NCBI GenBank assembly: GCA_037074615.1
Contig: CM073550.1
Coordinates: 15,270,001-15,334,000 of the forward strand
DNA length: 64,000 nt
Reading direction: 5' to 3'
From: Leucaena leucocephala
Taxonomy: Eukaryota; Streptophyta; Magnoliopsida; Fabales; Fabaceae
Position numbers and translations under genes: made by a program. Below are positions 26,301 through 38,364 of the stretch, one piece after another. How positions within the stretch are numbered: position 1 is the stretch's first letter; each line of letters opens with the position of its first letter. The notes below the pieces were generated by a model. The model saw only the letters and a program-made list of their open reading frames with translations, made no database searches and was not told where the DNA came from.

Positions 26301-29300
26301 TGGATCATTTGGGTCCTGTAAACATGACCGTAAAAGTCAAAGTCAATTCAACAACCAAATTAACAGATTCAAACTATACGCTGAACAGAAAACAAATATC
26401 ATGTAGTAACAGACTAGAAAAGATATTTACTATGTCCACTGGAACCACCCGAGAAGTTTTAGATTTTGATGATGCAATTCCAACGTGTTGAAAATACCAG
26501 ATCACTTCACATTGAGCTAAAGCCAAGGCAGAAAACACCATCTGTGTAAAAATTGCAAACAGAAAGCACCAATATTCTCAAAACCAACACATAAGCAGTG
26601 AGGCAATAAAGCTAGTATATTCTAACACAAATTTTTAATCTCTTATAATTGCACTAACATCCAAATGAAAACAATATCAAGTTTGCCTCAATTAATGTCA
26701 GATACACTTTGTTTCTTCATACTTAAGAAAGTGGAAAATAAGAAAACACCTGAATGTTAGTGGCCAATAGACTGGGTTGGGCTGTGAAAAATAATACCAT
26801 TCTCTCAATCTCTTGTTTCAGTAGTATTCTCCTTTCACGATGTACGGCATCACAAGATAATATCGCTTGATCATGCACTTCACTGAATAATAGTCACTTT
26901 TAATCTTCTAATATTCAATAGTAATGGTACCGTTAACAATTTTATAGATTAAAGAAAGATGATACATAGTATCAAAAAAAGAAAGAAAGAAAGAAAGATG
27001 ATACATTCTTTGAAGAGAAAAGAAGCATATTAGAATTGACAAAGAGGAACATCAAAATAGATAAAATCAGAAAAGAAAGCCAAGTAAAAGAAATACACAT
27101 GTAGTTAGTAGTCTCAGTATTCCAACTTACCTGGTTGTTACGATTGCCTGATTGTCGTAACTTACAACATCTCTCACCCTTAAGTTTCGTTTTGAATTTT
27201 TTTCTTCTCCCTTTTTTATCTTTTATTTAATGTATTTAAATTAGTTATCTCTATTCTGATTTCAAGGGATTCTAATGGCAAACTTGCTACCATGATCTCT
27301 ATATATGTTCTCTCTCAACAAAATTAACAGAACATTTTTCTCAACCATGAATTTCGAGGTATATCAACAAAATTAAGCAAACCAATCCCTTGACAAACCA
27401 AAAAGCAAAATCAAAATCCCTGTGAAAATAATAATGGCCAGCACCATAAAGATACTAAGAAAACCACCCACGCCCAGCCCTGTATAACAGTGTGCCACAA
27501 GCAAAGCATCTTACACATCCACCACCAAGATGAGGGTGCAATCCAGGAACTTCCCTATCCTAAACGGAAGAACCATAAGCACTACGAGAGTTATTTGCAC
27601 TTCCCAAGTCGCAAGATTCTTTGCCTCACTCCGATTTGTCATACCGTAGACTCCCAACTTCAGCTGAAAGATGACAAAATTTAAACATGAATTTTGGAAT
27701 ATACCTTATCATTTTCTCCACCTGCTTTGCAACATTATACTCCAGATCTGCCTCCTTTTGTTTTGTGCGTCCAGATTTTGCCATCTTCTTAGATTCTAAT
27801 ATTCGAGGTAGAACATACAACTGGTAATCCTCGTGCAGAAGTATGTACTGTGTCAACAATTACAAATTCATTAACCACTGCAGTTCAGGGACACTGTAGC
27901 GTAGACATTAGATAAAATTTACCTCATCCCTGAAGAGTGTGAGAACCAAATTTTCCTTCAATACAACCTGGAATTCCATGATAATGAGTAAACTGGATTT
28001 AGGAAGTAAACTCAGCATAATTAATAGTCAACATATATAAAATATTCTTATTTACTCCACTTTATCAGTAAAAGACTTGTACAAAAGAGTTCATGAAAAA
28101 TTGAAATAAAAGAACATTTCATGCTGGGTATCTCAAGTTAAAACATGCATTAGAATCAATGTAATTGCTTCCTACAAAAACAAAATTCTCAGGCTACTGA
28201 TTTATTTTCCTTGAATGCAATCACTTGAGCATGAACTGTACCAAGGCAATATCAATGCTTGTGACACGAAGCAGCTCATCAGGGCAGACAAGATAACCAA
28301 ATAAAACCCATTCTTGATAAGCAGTTACATTGGCCAGATCTTGAGCTCTCTGCACAAGGGAGAATTAGCATAGTAATAGCAAACAATAGTCAATTTCAAG
28401 AACTCAAGTTTGACCAGAAAAATTATCCTTACCATGGGGTGAGCAGAATTTGTGAGTATGTCTGGATACCGAGGATGATATGGACTTAAAAACCCCTCAT
28501 TCCTAAGTTTCCTTGTATCTGTTGACAAAAAAATAATAGGACCCACAGCCTCTAATACCTGGAAAAAAAATATATCCAAAATGTATTCCCAAGTTGGTAA
28601 ACATACAGTCATCTTCTAAAAGGGGAAAATACTTTTCCGTGAATTCATAAAAAAAAACGATTATCATGTTTGTAATACACCTAAGATTATGTCTCATTGT
28701 TCAATCTCTGTGTCTATAGAATGGTATCATCAGTTTTAAAAGTGCCTTCCAGGTTTTTTGTTTTGTCTCTTACTTCCATTTTCAGCTTCTCCTATCTCTC
28801 TTATCTACTGTCAATATATAGCACGCAACCAAAAAAGCAGCAAACGGGAAGCTGAAAAGGAGCAGAATCTCATTGCACAAAGTAAATTCGTTAAAGACTA
28901 GAAGAAGGTAGCATACTCATCATATTTAACTGAATTTGGCAATTGAAAAATAAAATAAAAATATATGAAAGGATGAGAATAACCTCTCCAATACGAGGGC
29001 TCACAAAATTCAAGTCCTCCTGTAAGCCTTTCGATGGTGGATCATAAGAGTCAATAAATTGAACCAAGCTGTAATGCAGTTAAAAAATATGTATTAAACG
29101 TAAAATGTAAGAAACAGTTGTTTGCTTAAAAAAACAGTAGTTAACATTGATAAAATGAAATGTCGTAACAAATAGAAAATTAGATACTAACTCTATTGAT
29201 ATTGGCAAAATTTGGAACTGATTTCCCATAGTGTTAGAGATTATAAAACTATCCACGGGCCTTCACTCAATAACCCATGCTTTTTAATTGAAGTGGTCCT

Positions 29301-31653
29301 TGGCATAATACCAAAGCCTCTACCCTAAGAGTTTGATTATTGCCATCCCCAACCCTAAAAAGAGTTTAATGTACGCACCCCTCTAAAATAGGTTATACAA
29401 CCTTGTGTCCGAGTGCAAGTGTATACCTATATGTCACCCACTGCGACTTGCAGAAACCATGGATACAATTATATAAAATAATTACAAAAAAAAGCCCTAC
29501 CCATGATAAAAATCACAATCCCGCTCATTTCTTGACATTGCATGCAGAAGGTTATAGACCTGAAGCAACATCTTCCTTGGTATCTGCTTGAAAGAATTGA
29601 ATTGTCAAAATTCACATTTGAAATTAAAAACAAGAAAAGGGTTCCTCTGCAAAAAAAACAAAAAAATAGCTTCTCATAATTGAAAAGAAATAAAAATTAA
29701 GGAGCAAACAAAGAGGAATCAACTTGCCTTCTCAGAGAAAAGGTTAACCCGCACAAAGGAACAGAAGAGATCCATAAACGCATGTAATATAAGAGAGTTC
29801 TGATGGGGCTGAAAAGAACTGTGCCTAGTTATTTGAGATATGCAGAAAAATAAATAGAAGTAGTACTGTGCTCACAATCATTTCAAATGCTGTGATCTCA
29901 AGTGAAAGAATAGGCATTTTACTCCCAACAATTTTCCCCATGCATGACTGCTTTGTACAAACTTAACATAGAGAACAATAATCAGTTGAAATGAATAGTA
30001 TCAAATGTTGATTTCCTCTCGCTGCAAATATTAACCAAGAATTTAATTACACCCAAAACCTTGGGTTGCAAGAAAGATAAATGGAGCATGCATGAAAAGA
30101 TATAAACATATAAGCAACTTCAGTATATGATAAAGAACTCGAGTTTGACAAACAGCCTTTGTATCATCATATATCATGTCCTTCACTTATTTGTAAGACA
30201 ATAGAGTGGCCATTCTGAGATTCCAAACATTTGTGGGACTTGAAGAGGCTAATTACATTAAAGATGGACAATATGGTGAAGGACCTAAATGATACACAAA
30301 TAATCATACAAATGGAAGAAGGATATCTAAGATCGGAAAGGAATGTTTCTGATGTTATGAGAAATAATTCAAAGAAAGGAGCAAACACAATCTTGAGTCT
30401 TCTTTATTCTTCCTTTTCTTTTCATTTGATCACATTTTGCGATTAGAAAACTGATTATTACTATTTTACTACATCTATGCACAATTTATTTGTTGAAGAT
30501 GTAAATCATTCCACTATAGTGAACAGCTACAGTAGAGCTGGTTACAGGATGACAGGCATCTAATTCACTCTGCTCTATTTCCTATCTGAAATGGCTTGTG
30601 ACAAAGATGTTGGTCAGAAAAACACATAAAATTCCTTATATCATAACTTATACACTTAATAGCATTTCATATGGAGTTTTATATATAAAATGACCAACAT
30701 CAACCGTTGCATCATTAAATAGAAAATGCCCTCACATTGTTAAACACGTGTTTATTTCAAATGGTAAGAAATAAACAAGATAGACTCACCAATAACGTGA
30801 TCACTGTGCTACTTAGATCCAATATAAGTCGGAGTGCTTGTTCACGAAACACCATTAAGTCCAGAATTAGCTGATACACGGAAGAATCCGACAAGGGAGT
30901 GAAAAACAGACAAGAATTTTTTTTATTAATCAAATAATATGACTGAATCCTAATTAAAATTGCAAAACATGACTTTGTTTCTCAAGAAATCCACGCAGCA
31001 GAAGATCCTAAATTTGAGACTTTCTACACCAAAAGTATTCTCTTTGGAAAAAAAATCAGTAAATAAAAGTAACAAAAGAGCTCACCTGCACCCATTGTTC
31101 AAGGCTTTGTAAATGAAGTTCTGCATGATCTTGCATTGAATCCCAAGTTTGCTTATCTATCTGCATTCATTCTCTTGTCAGATGATGAAATTCATGATGG
31201 CCCAAACTAATTGAAAATATATTAAACATCATTTCTTACACGTTCAAGTTGCAATTTGCTGAAGTGTTCTGGAAATTTCTTAGAAAGCAACACACATATT
31301 CTAGGATGATTGGGAAATACTCCAGCTTTCCAAAATCCTTCTGAAAATACAAGATTGACGGGATCTGGATAATCCAAAATCTGATTTAACCTATACATTT
31401 TAGCCATAAGTCCTTCAGCAACTTCAGTGAGTTGGACCACCCACTGCATGTTCAAACCCTTATGGGATTGGGATCCCGCAGTGCTATGAGCCGGCCCATC
31501 ACTGAAGAAGCTCCTCGAACTGCCAGTAGACAGTGGAGATGCCATTTCTGCACCAAGGTAGTCTGTCCATCTAGATGGACCCTCTCTGGATCTTGCAGCA
31601 GTTGGTGACAGTGATGAATCGTGGTTTGATGAGTGGTGTCTTGATTTACCCAT
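20335..31653 (-). CDS. NAP1: SCAR/WAVE regulatory complex subunit NAP1 (GNARLED, NCKAP1 family)
   Basis: I traced 23 coding exons, all in phase, giving 1,389 residues: 31653-31240, 31160-31086, 30870-30790, 29808-29728, 29583-29501, 29068-28984, 28558-28433, 28349-28242, 27967-27923, 27847-27705, 26882-26750, 26541-26431, 26315-26237, 25754-25561, 24980-24835, 24513-24432, 24241-24131, 23648-23523, 23456-23317, 23206-23110, 22490-21499, 21177-20965 and 20839-20335. Diagnostic text includes [14 protein letters not shown] near the N-terminus, [58 protein letters not shown] and the C-terminus [18 protein letters not shown]. The family forms an alpha-helical scaffold and binds SRA1/PIR121 with ABI, HSPC300 and SCAR; the complex activates Arp2/3 actin nucleation that shapes trichomes and pavement cells. 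Intron 4 uses a GC donor (AAG|GCAAGTT, 29727). No lesion is seen. The Ser-rich tail after [11 protein letters not shown] is the variable part of the family. Confidence 0.97.
24283..24335. repeat. 26-bp direct duplication in a NAP1 intron
   Basis: GAATTTTTAGAATAAAAG-type sequence occurs twice back to back (24283-24308 and 24309-24335) with a one-base insertion and one substitution. It lies in the intron upstream of the exon at 24241-24131, on the splice-acceptor side. Confidence 0.8.
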
Positions 31654-31682
31654 TGACTAACCAATCAGTCTACTAAAATCTC

Positions 31683-32333
31683 CTGCATGTCAAGCGGTTG
31701 AGGAATCAATTTGTGTACAATCACACCAAATGATCTCCGAAGCCGCTCTATAACAATTTTATCATTTTGAAGTCCAAGTTCAATTTGGTTGAAAATAGCC
31801 TTCTTAAAACAGACCTCGATTTTTTTTTTTTGGGACATTGAGGCGCGAAGAAATATACTAAATTACCATTTCCCGCTTTATTATCTTCGAGTTTACTGGC
31901 GCCTCCATAATTTTCTATGAAGAATGCCGGGAAAAACAAACAATGCTTGGACCGACCTAAATTAAAGAGTTCCGGGCAACAATTTTGAAGTTATCAAGCA
32001 AAGCACTTTGTAAAAGGCAGATAGAACTAAACCCGATTCTATTTTCCTTCCCTTCTCTTCCTTTTCCTCAGTAACAACAATGATCAGCAGCACAAAACCC
32101 AGATTTTGCCAAAGTAGAAGAAGCAAATCAACAGAAATGGGACGAATGCCAAGCAAAAAAAACCGCGCACCACAGCTCCCACCAACTACTAGTGAGCAAA
32201 ACATGAGCTACAGCCCCCAATGGGACCAAAAATTCTGCTCCCAATAAAGCGACTTTACTTTTTCCCACAATTTTCCGAGAACCCAGAGGGCAGTATAGAA
32301 AAGGAGAACATGAAAGAGGGAGTTAGTGCTTAC
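31683..32333 (-). other. Probable intron in the NAP1 5' untranslated region
   Basis: Reading the minus strand, GCAGT|GTAAGCAC gives a strong donor whose intron starts at 32333, and TTGACATGCAG|GAG gives an acceptor ending at 31683, 29 bases upstream of the start codon. This would place the tandem repeat at 32330-32643 in or beside the untranslated first exon. No transcript evidence is available to me. Confidence 0.5.
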
Positions 32334-32643
32334 ACTGCAAAAAAGAGCTCAGTGTTGAATGAGAAAGCGCGTGGAGAAATACAGAAGTGCATTACACCAT
32401 AGACGTAGAGCTTCCCAGATCTGAGAGAGGATGATTACACTGCAAAAAAGAGCTCAGTGTTGAATGAGAAAGCGCGTGGAGAATACAGAAGTGCATTACA
32501 CCATAGACGTAGAGCTTCCCAGATCTAAGAGAGGATGATTACACTGCAAAAAAGAGCTCAGTGTTGAATGAGAAAGCGCGTGGAGAATACAGAAGTGCAT
32601 TACACCATAGACGTAGAGCTTCCCAGATCTGAGAGAGGATGAT
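32330..32643. repeat. Near-perfect tandem triplication, 104-105 bp, in NAP1 leader/promoter
   Basis: Copies start at 32330, 32435 and 32539. Each contains AAAAAAGAGCTCAGTGTTG, GAAAGCGCGTGGAGAA and CATAGACGTAGAGCTTCCC. Differences are minimal: one A is lost from GAGAAATAC in copies 2 and 3, and one G-to-A change occurs in copy 2 (AGATCTAAGAG), so the expansion is recent. On the NAP1 strand each copy ends TTTTTTGCAGTGTAA, resembling an acceptor and a donor close together. Confidence 0.95.
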
Positions 32644-32959
32644 TCTTCTATTGGAAGAGGTTTTAGAGCAGGAGGGGGTAGTTTAGTCGTGAGCAAGTGC
32701 AGGTGCTGGATTTTCATTCCAGAAAATTTTATCGCAGACTTTAGATTGAAAATTGTAAAAAAGATAAAAAAAAACATAAATTAATAAAATTTACAGATCA
32801 ATCTCAGCCGTATCCTTATAGAAACATCCCAGCTAATTTTGTCAGAAATGTGTTTATTTCAACTAACCAAACACTCCAATTTTCTACTCAAAAATTACAT
32901 TTATCACAACGTTAACTGAATTATACTCTCTCAATTACTTAATATAAAATCAGTTACTT

Positions 32960-33145
32960 TTTAATATATTAAAAAACATAAATTAATTATTATTAAATTT
33001 AATCCTAAAAATAATTTATATTATTAAATTCTTAATCTACTTAACATAATTTATTAACTCTTATATTAATCATAATTAATTTATTTATTTTTTTAAAATT
33101 TATAAAAAATTAATTAAATATTATATTAAAAAAAATAGATATAAT
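32960..33145. repeat. AT-rich dispersed repeat B, copy 2
   Basis: Shares 'AATTTATATTATTAAATT', 'TTATATTAATCATAATTAATTTATT' and 'TATTATATTAAAAAAAATAGATATA' order with the copy at 19130-19325. Low-complexity sequence makes the boundaries uncertain. Confidence 0.35.
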
Positions 33146-35339
33146 ACCTTAAAAAAACTTGGTTCATTTCTTGGAGTTTAACTCTGTTCTCAACATAAAA
33201 GTTCATAACTAATTTGTTGATAAAAAAAAAATAATAACTAATTTATAAAGAATAAAAAATATTTAAATTAGTTATTAATAAAAAAATATTTATTAGCTAT
33301 TTAAAGTATCTCTTCTAATTATTTACATAGAAATTACTCTTTTAATAAAAAATTATTTAATATGTATAATTAATAAAGAGAATTTATCTAATAAACTATT
33401 AATTGACATGGTAAGTAATTTAATTCTATAGGAAGAAAAATATAAATCTTTGTGCTCTAAATTTTAATATAATAGTGATATCCGTGACTAAATTAGAATA
33501 AATAGAATTAAAAAAATATAATTTTAGATTATAAAATAAATTAAAATTTTATATTTAAAATTAGAATATTTTTTATCAAATTTAAAAATGAAGGGAGTAT
33601 TAAACATTTGGAATCCACCGAATCCTTGTCATTATCAGTACTTGATCTAATACTGAAGTATTAGTATGTCCATTGACATTATATTTGATACATGATAACA
33701 AAATATATTGTTATATGATTTATTATATGATATCTTTAATATAAAAATTAGTTAATATTTTTAGATAAATTAAATAATTTATTTATTTATTTAAATAAAT
33801 TAATTAATATATAAGAGATTTTATTTTATTCTAGTTAATCTATTTATTTAATTTTATTATTCTATTAAAAAATGAAAGAACTTTTATATCAAACAAGTAT
33901 TAGTATTTTATTATATTATATCATGGTAATATTGGGAATGTGCATGATGGTAAGAGAGGGAAAGCAATGAGCATGGGTTGGTATTGTAGTACTGCACTAG
34001 GTATATATATATACACACATCATGTCCTAGATTTGTATCTTAATTATGAAATGACAGGGAAGATGGAGATAAGTGCGTGGTGGGGGCCATTATTAATTAT
34101 GAAATGTTAATAAAAATAATATAATAATTATGAAATATTAATTAATTAATTGGTAATACTGTACTTAATATATATTTGAGAAGAGTCTGAACTTAAATTT
34201 TAAATTTAAATTTAGATAAAATTTAAATTTTTTAAAATAAATAATTATATTTATTTAAATAAATTTTTTGATTAAATTATTATTTAAAATTAATATTTTA
34301 GATAAATTGATCAGAGTAATTTATAAGACAGTAAAAAATTTTATAAATTAATTAATAATTATATTATTATTATTTTTTATTATATCATTTATCATCTCTC
34401 TTACTTTTTCTTATACCTATCTTCTCTCTTCTACTTTTTTTTAACTATCTCTCCTTTATTTTCTTATAACCCATCTCATCTCTCCTCTCTCTTTTCATAT
34501 ATTATCTCTGTTCATTTTTTTATAATTTATTATTAATAAAAGTATTTTTAAAAATAATTATCTCAATATTTATTTATTTAAAATTATTATTTTTTCTTAA
34601 ACTCTTTTTTAAAAATCTTTTTTTAAAAACTACCTATAAACTTTTTTTTTTATAAATACATTTCTAAAATATTATCCACACATTCCTTAGTCTTTTGCTC
34701 TGTATTGTAAATAGGCTGTTCATGTTATTATTTAACTTTGAAACACAACCCCAGGGCTGCGTATCTTAGAAGCATTTCTCTTACACAGTTTCCCACATAC
34801 TTATCCCTTGCATCAAGCCACCATCATTTCATTTCTTCTTCTTCTTTCTTTCTTTCTTTTAATTTCAATTTATAATTATAAATCAAGAAATAATTACTTA
34901 CTTTCCACTGTACTGGATTGTTAACCCAGAAGTTAAAAAGCAGTTTTGTGGGAAAATGGAAATAACTTGCACTTGTTTTGAATAACAAGGCCTTCTAATT
35001 AAGGTCTTGGGTAGGAAAGTTAGATTAAGGATTAGTTTGGTTTATAGTATTTTTTTTAAATTAATTAAATGGGTCAATATCTCAACCAAAAGGTAAGGGT
35101 GATTATCAAGATACGAATTAATTAAAAACAAAAAAAGGGGTTTAGATTCTCAACCAAAAAGAAATTATCATTACTATTATCACAATCTTAATCAACTTAG
35201 TGTACCTTACCACAATCTTTATTAACCTCAGCAAGCATTCATTGGTAGTTGTTCCCATTCTTTTTTCTCCTTTCTATTTTAGTACAATACAATTATATTA
35301 TATATAATATTATATTTCCTTTTATTTTTTATCTAGATC

Positions 35340-35475
35340 TAATTAACTAATTTAAATAGATTAAAAATATATATAATATAAATTTATTTTAAAAATTTAA
35401 ATTTAATTATAATTAATTAATTTATTTAATTATTTTAATTTATATAAATTAACTAATTTTTATATTAAATATTAT
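35340..35475. repeat. AT-rich dispersed repeat B, copy 3
   Basis: Contains TAATTAACTAATTTAAATAGA, ATATATATAATATAAATTTATT and TTATAATTAATTAATTTATT in the same order as 45660-45835 read inversely. Assignment is tentative. Confidence 0.35.
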
Positions 35476-38127
35476 ACGAATATATGCATATAATAATATA
35501 ATTAAGGGAATTATTTTAAGGTGAAAAGGGGGAAAGATATGAGTGGTGATTAGACAATAGTAGTTGCTAAAAAATTGAGGATGATATTTAAATGCATTTT
35601 GTGAATATTTGTTATCAAATTTTCTAATAAAAATAAGATGGTTAACTTTTTAATGATTTAGCAATACATAATTAAATATTTTAAAAAAATAAAGATAATA
35701 AACAAAGGCTTTGGTTTGGTTCAATATTTTTCATTATAATTATCACATGCAAAGGTTTGAGGGTTTTTTTTTCTTTGATGAAGTGACTAAAACTTAGAAG
35801 AGATTAGAAGAGAAGTCAATGGAGTTATCTAAATTTGAAGAGAAGTGTTTCTCCAAAACCAAAGTTAAAATCTTTTTTTGTGGGGTCAGAAAATGTCAAT
35901 TTCATAAACTAAGTCAAAGTCTATTGACAGATTCAAGGCCAAAAGCTTTGATCTCTATTCTTTACTCTGCTTACCACATCTTCTCTGTCTGCAATTAATG
36001 AGAGAAACATGAGATGAGAAAGTGGACCTTATAAAGATCTTAATGAAACTGAAAGGACTAGACAAATTGTAGCTTTCTTTTCATTTATTGTTCAATGCTC
36101 CAATTTTCCTTTTTTGAAAAATGGTCCTGTCTGCTTGTGTTGAAAGTTTGGGGAGTAAAGAAAGTGGAACAGGGAGAAAACGAAATGTTTGTTTGGTTTA
36201 TTGTAATTGGAAACAATTTTTTCTTTTAACTTTTAAATGCCAATTATCATATTTATTATCATTATTCAATGATTTTATTCTATTTTTATTTTTTAAAAAT
36301 ATGATATTTTAAAATCCATATTAACAAAAGCATAAAATATAAAATTAAGATAGCATAGATGAAAATGTTAAGATTGACATGTAATCATATAAAAAACTAT
36401 GATTCATAATAAATATATATGAGGAATGGTTGGTATGATATTTATTGAAGAAAAAATTGTTAAAAAAATGACATGAAGTGATGTAGATATATGCATAAAG
36501 AAAGTTATTAGAGATTTTCATGAAAATGGTAGATTAGACAGTATAAAATCTTTTTGAAAAGAGTAATTATTAAATTAGACTTTTTAATTAATAATATATT
36601 AAAAAAAATTAATCGTTGTTGATAGATTCTGATAACATCATGTGATCCATATTTGTTGTTGTATTTTCTCTTCTCAATTTCATCATGTGGATCAAAGAGT
36701 ACTGAGTAACCCTCACAAGCACACAAACAAGCACCAAATCCAAAATCTAAGTTTAATATTTACAATCTGGTAATATGTAGACTTGGTCAATAAACAATCA
36801 TTTCATCATTTATGGAGAAAACATAAAATGAATCAATAACATAAAACCCAAAACAAAAAAACCTCTAGAGGAAAAAGAGCTGCAATAACTTGCATTTGGG
36901 TTTTATCAGTTGTCAAGTTCTTCAAGCCATTTCACCATGAATGTGTTTCATAGCAATTTAAATAAAGTTTTCACAGATCATCGAACGACCATCTCTCCAA
37001 ATGAAGTTTGTGTCAAGTGTCATGCTTCTATTGAAGAATCTGATAGCAAATACTTCAGACTTTTCCTTTCATCAAGTGAAGTCATAACCAAAGCATTTCT
37101 GGAAGAATCAGCAACCTCGGCCTATTCATTCTTGCAAAAAAAAAAAAAAAAAAACTAACCTCATTGCTTCATGAGGATGAAGTATGAACCAAGACAAGGG
37201 GTATTCTCAAGGTTTGAACTTTGAATCAGGCAAGGGAAATGCATATACAAAGAAAGACTTTGCTTTGTCTTGTTCTTCTTCTTCAAGGGGTTATCACAGG
37301 GACTAGGGGCACAGGTGGATTGGGTGTCTTTTTTTTGTCCACCATTACAGCTTGAGTTGTTAGAATCACACTAGCAACTGAAACTGCAATTTGAAGAGCG
37401 CATCTCGTGACTCGACAAGGATCTGCTACTCCAGCATTCAAAAGATCTTCATATTCGCCTGTCATCGCGTTATAACCCTTTCGCCAATCACAAGTTCTTG
37501 TCTTCTCGACAACAATGTCTCCATCGGCTCCAGCATTAGTAGCAATCGATTTCGCAGGTGCAAGAAGTGACTGCAATTTGTCATGAACAATTTCTTACAT
37601 AAAACTAGAAGCGTTTGTCATCAGTTCAAGAGGGAATGCAATTTTTAACAGAAGTTATCCTCACCAGGGAAGAGATCGAGAAAAAGATGGGTGGAAAGAA
37701 ATTTAGTAGCAGAACATTTTATATGGAAATCAGTTCAGAATATTTTATTATCAGTATATTCATGAAAGAGAAGATTTACATGAGAAAGGATTGAAAGTAA
37801 GAGGAGACTAAAGCATATACCTTAGCCACAATATCAGCACCAATTTGCTCATCTAAATCTTCCATAGAGTTTTTAATTGTCAGTATCAGTTCTGACAAGT
37901 GAATGTAAGCGGCTCCACCACCAGGAACAATTCCCTCATCTAGGGCGGCGAATGTTGCATTCTTTGCATCTTCAATTCTAAGTTTTCGATCTTCAAGTTC
38001 CACCTCAGTGTATGCACCTACCTACATGATAAGACATATCATGATCAAAATCTAAAGGCAACGGGCAAGATCATACTATTTCCAAAGGCAAAACATGGAG
38101 CATAACATTATGATCCAGTTAAAACCA

Positions 38128-38314
38128 ACAAGAAGAAGTCATATCCTACTAGGTGAGATCAACTACATAAATCACAAGACGCCATTATGCTATATCAAAA
38201 TCTAAGTCCTTGGATAAGTTGTTGACTAAGAGGTCCTACTCAACAATATCGTTGAGCGTTCTTTTTAGTCTTCCTCTACCTTTTCTTACAAGGGGAATAT
38301 TTAACATCACGAAG
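38128..38314 (-). mobile_element. 5'-truncated RTE-type LINE 3' end inside CPNA2 remnant
   Basis: Read on the minus strand, the sequence matches the LINE fragment at 48073-48231: LVNNLSKDL, then an eroded form of the IHVADPI region, then a TTC/TTG-rich tail. It encodes the extreme C-terminus of a non-LTR reverse-transcriptase protein, with several stops. A 20-bp target duplication flanks it: TTATGATCCAGTTAAAACCA at 38108-38127 and the same with one mismatch at 38315-38334. It lies within the intron that marks the CPNA2 deletion scar. Confidence 0.75.
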
Positions 38315-38364
38315 TTATGATTCAGTTAAAACCAGTCAGGAATATTTAACATCACGAAGTTATG
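38294..38364. repeat. 45-bp direct duplication beside the LINE
   Basis: GGAATATTTAACATCACGAA followed by GTTATG occurs at 38294 and again at 38339. The repeat overlaps the downstream target-site duplication of the LINE and probably arose after the insertion. Confidence 0.8.

Larger units (their letters stand above)
32644..37282. other. 4.6-kb AT-rich spacer, no gene supported
   Basis: Between the NAP1 leader and the CPNA2 remnant I find no frame with homology; the 60-97 codon frames here look random. Contents: AT-rich dispersed repeats (32960-33145, 35340-35475), a CTCTCTT-rich stretch at 34390-34510, a TATATATACACACA run near 34002, and a 19-A run at 37136-37154. The segment 35700-36120 is less AT-rich but shows nothing recognisable. 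Confidence 0.55.

Noticed and set aside
36910..37158. 82-codon frame ending in a poly-lysine run
   Set aside because: The Lys run is only the 19-A tract; the rest shows no family resemblance or splice structure.
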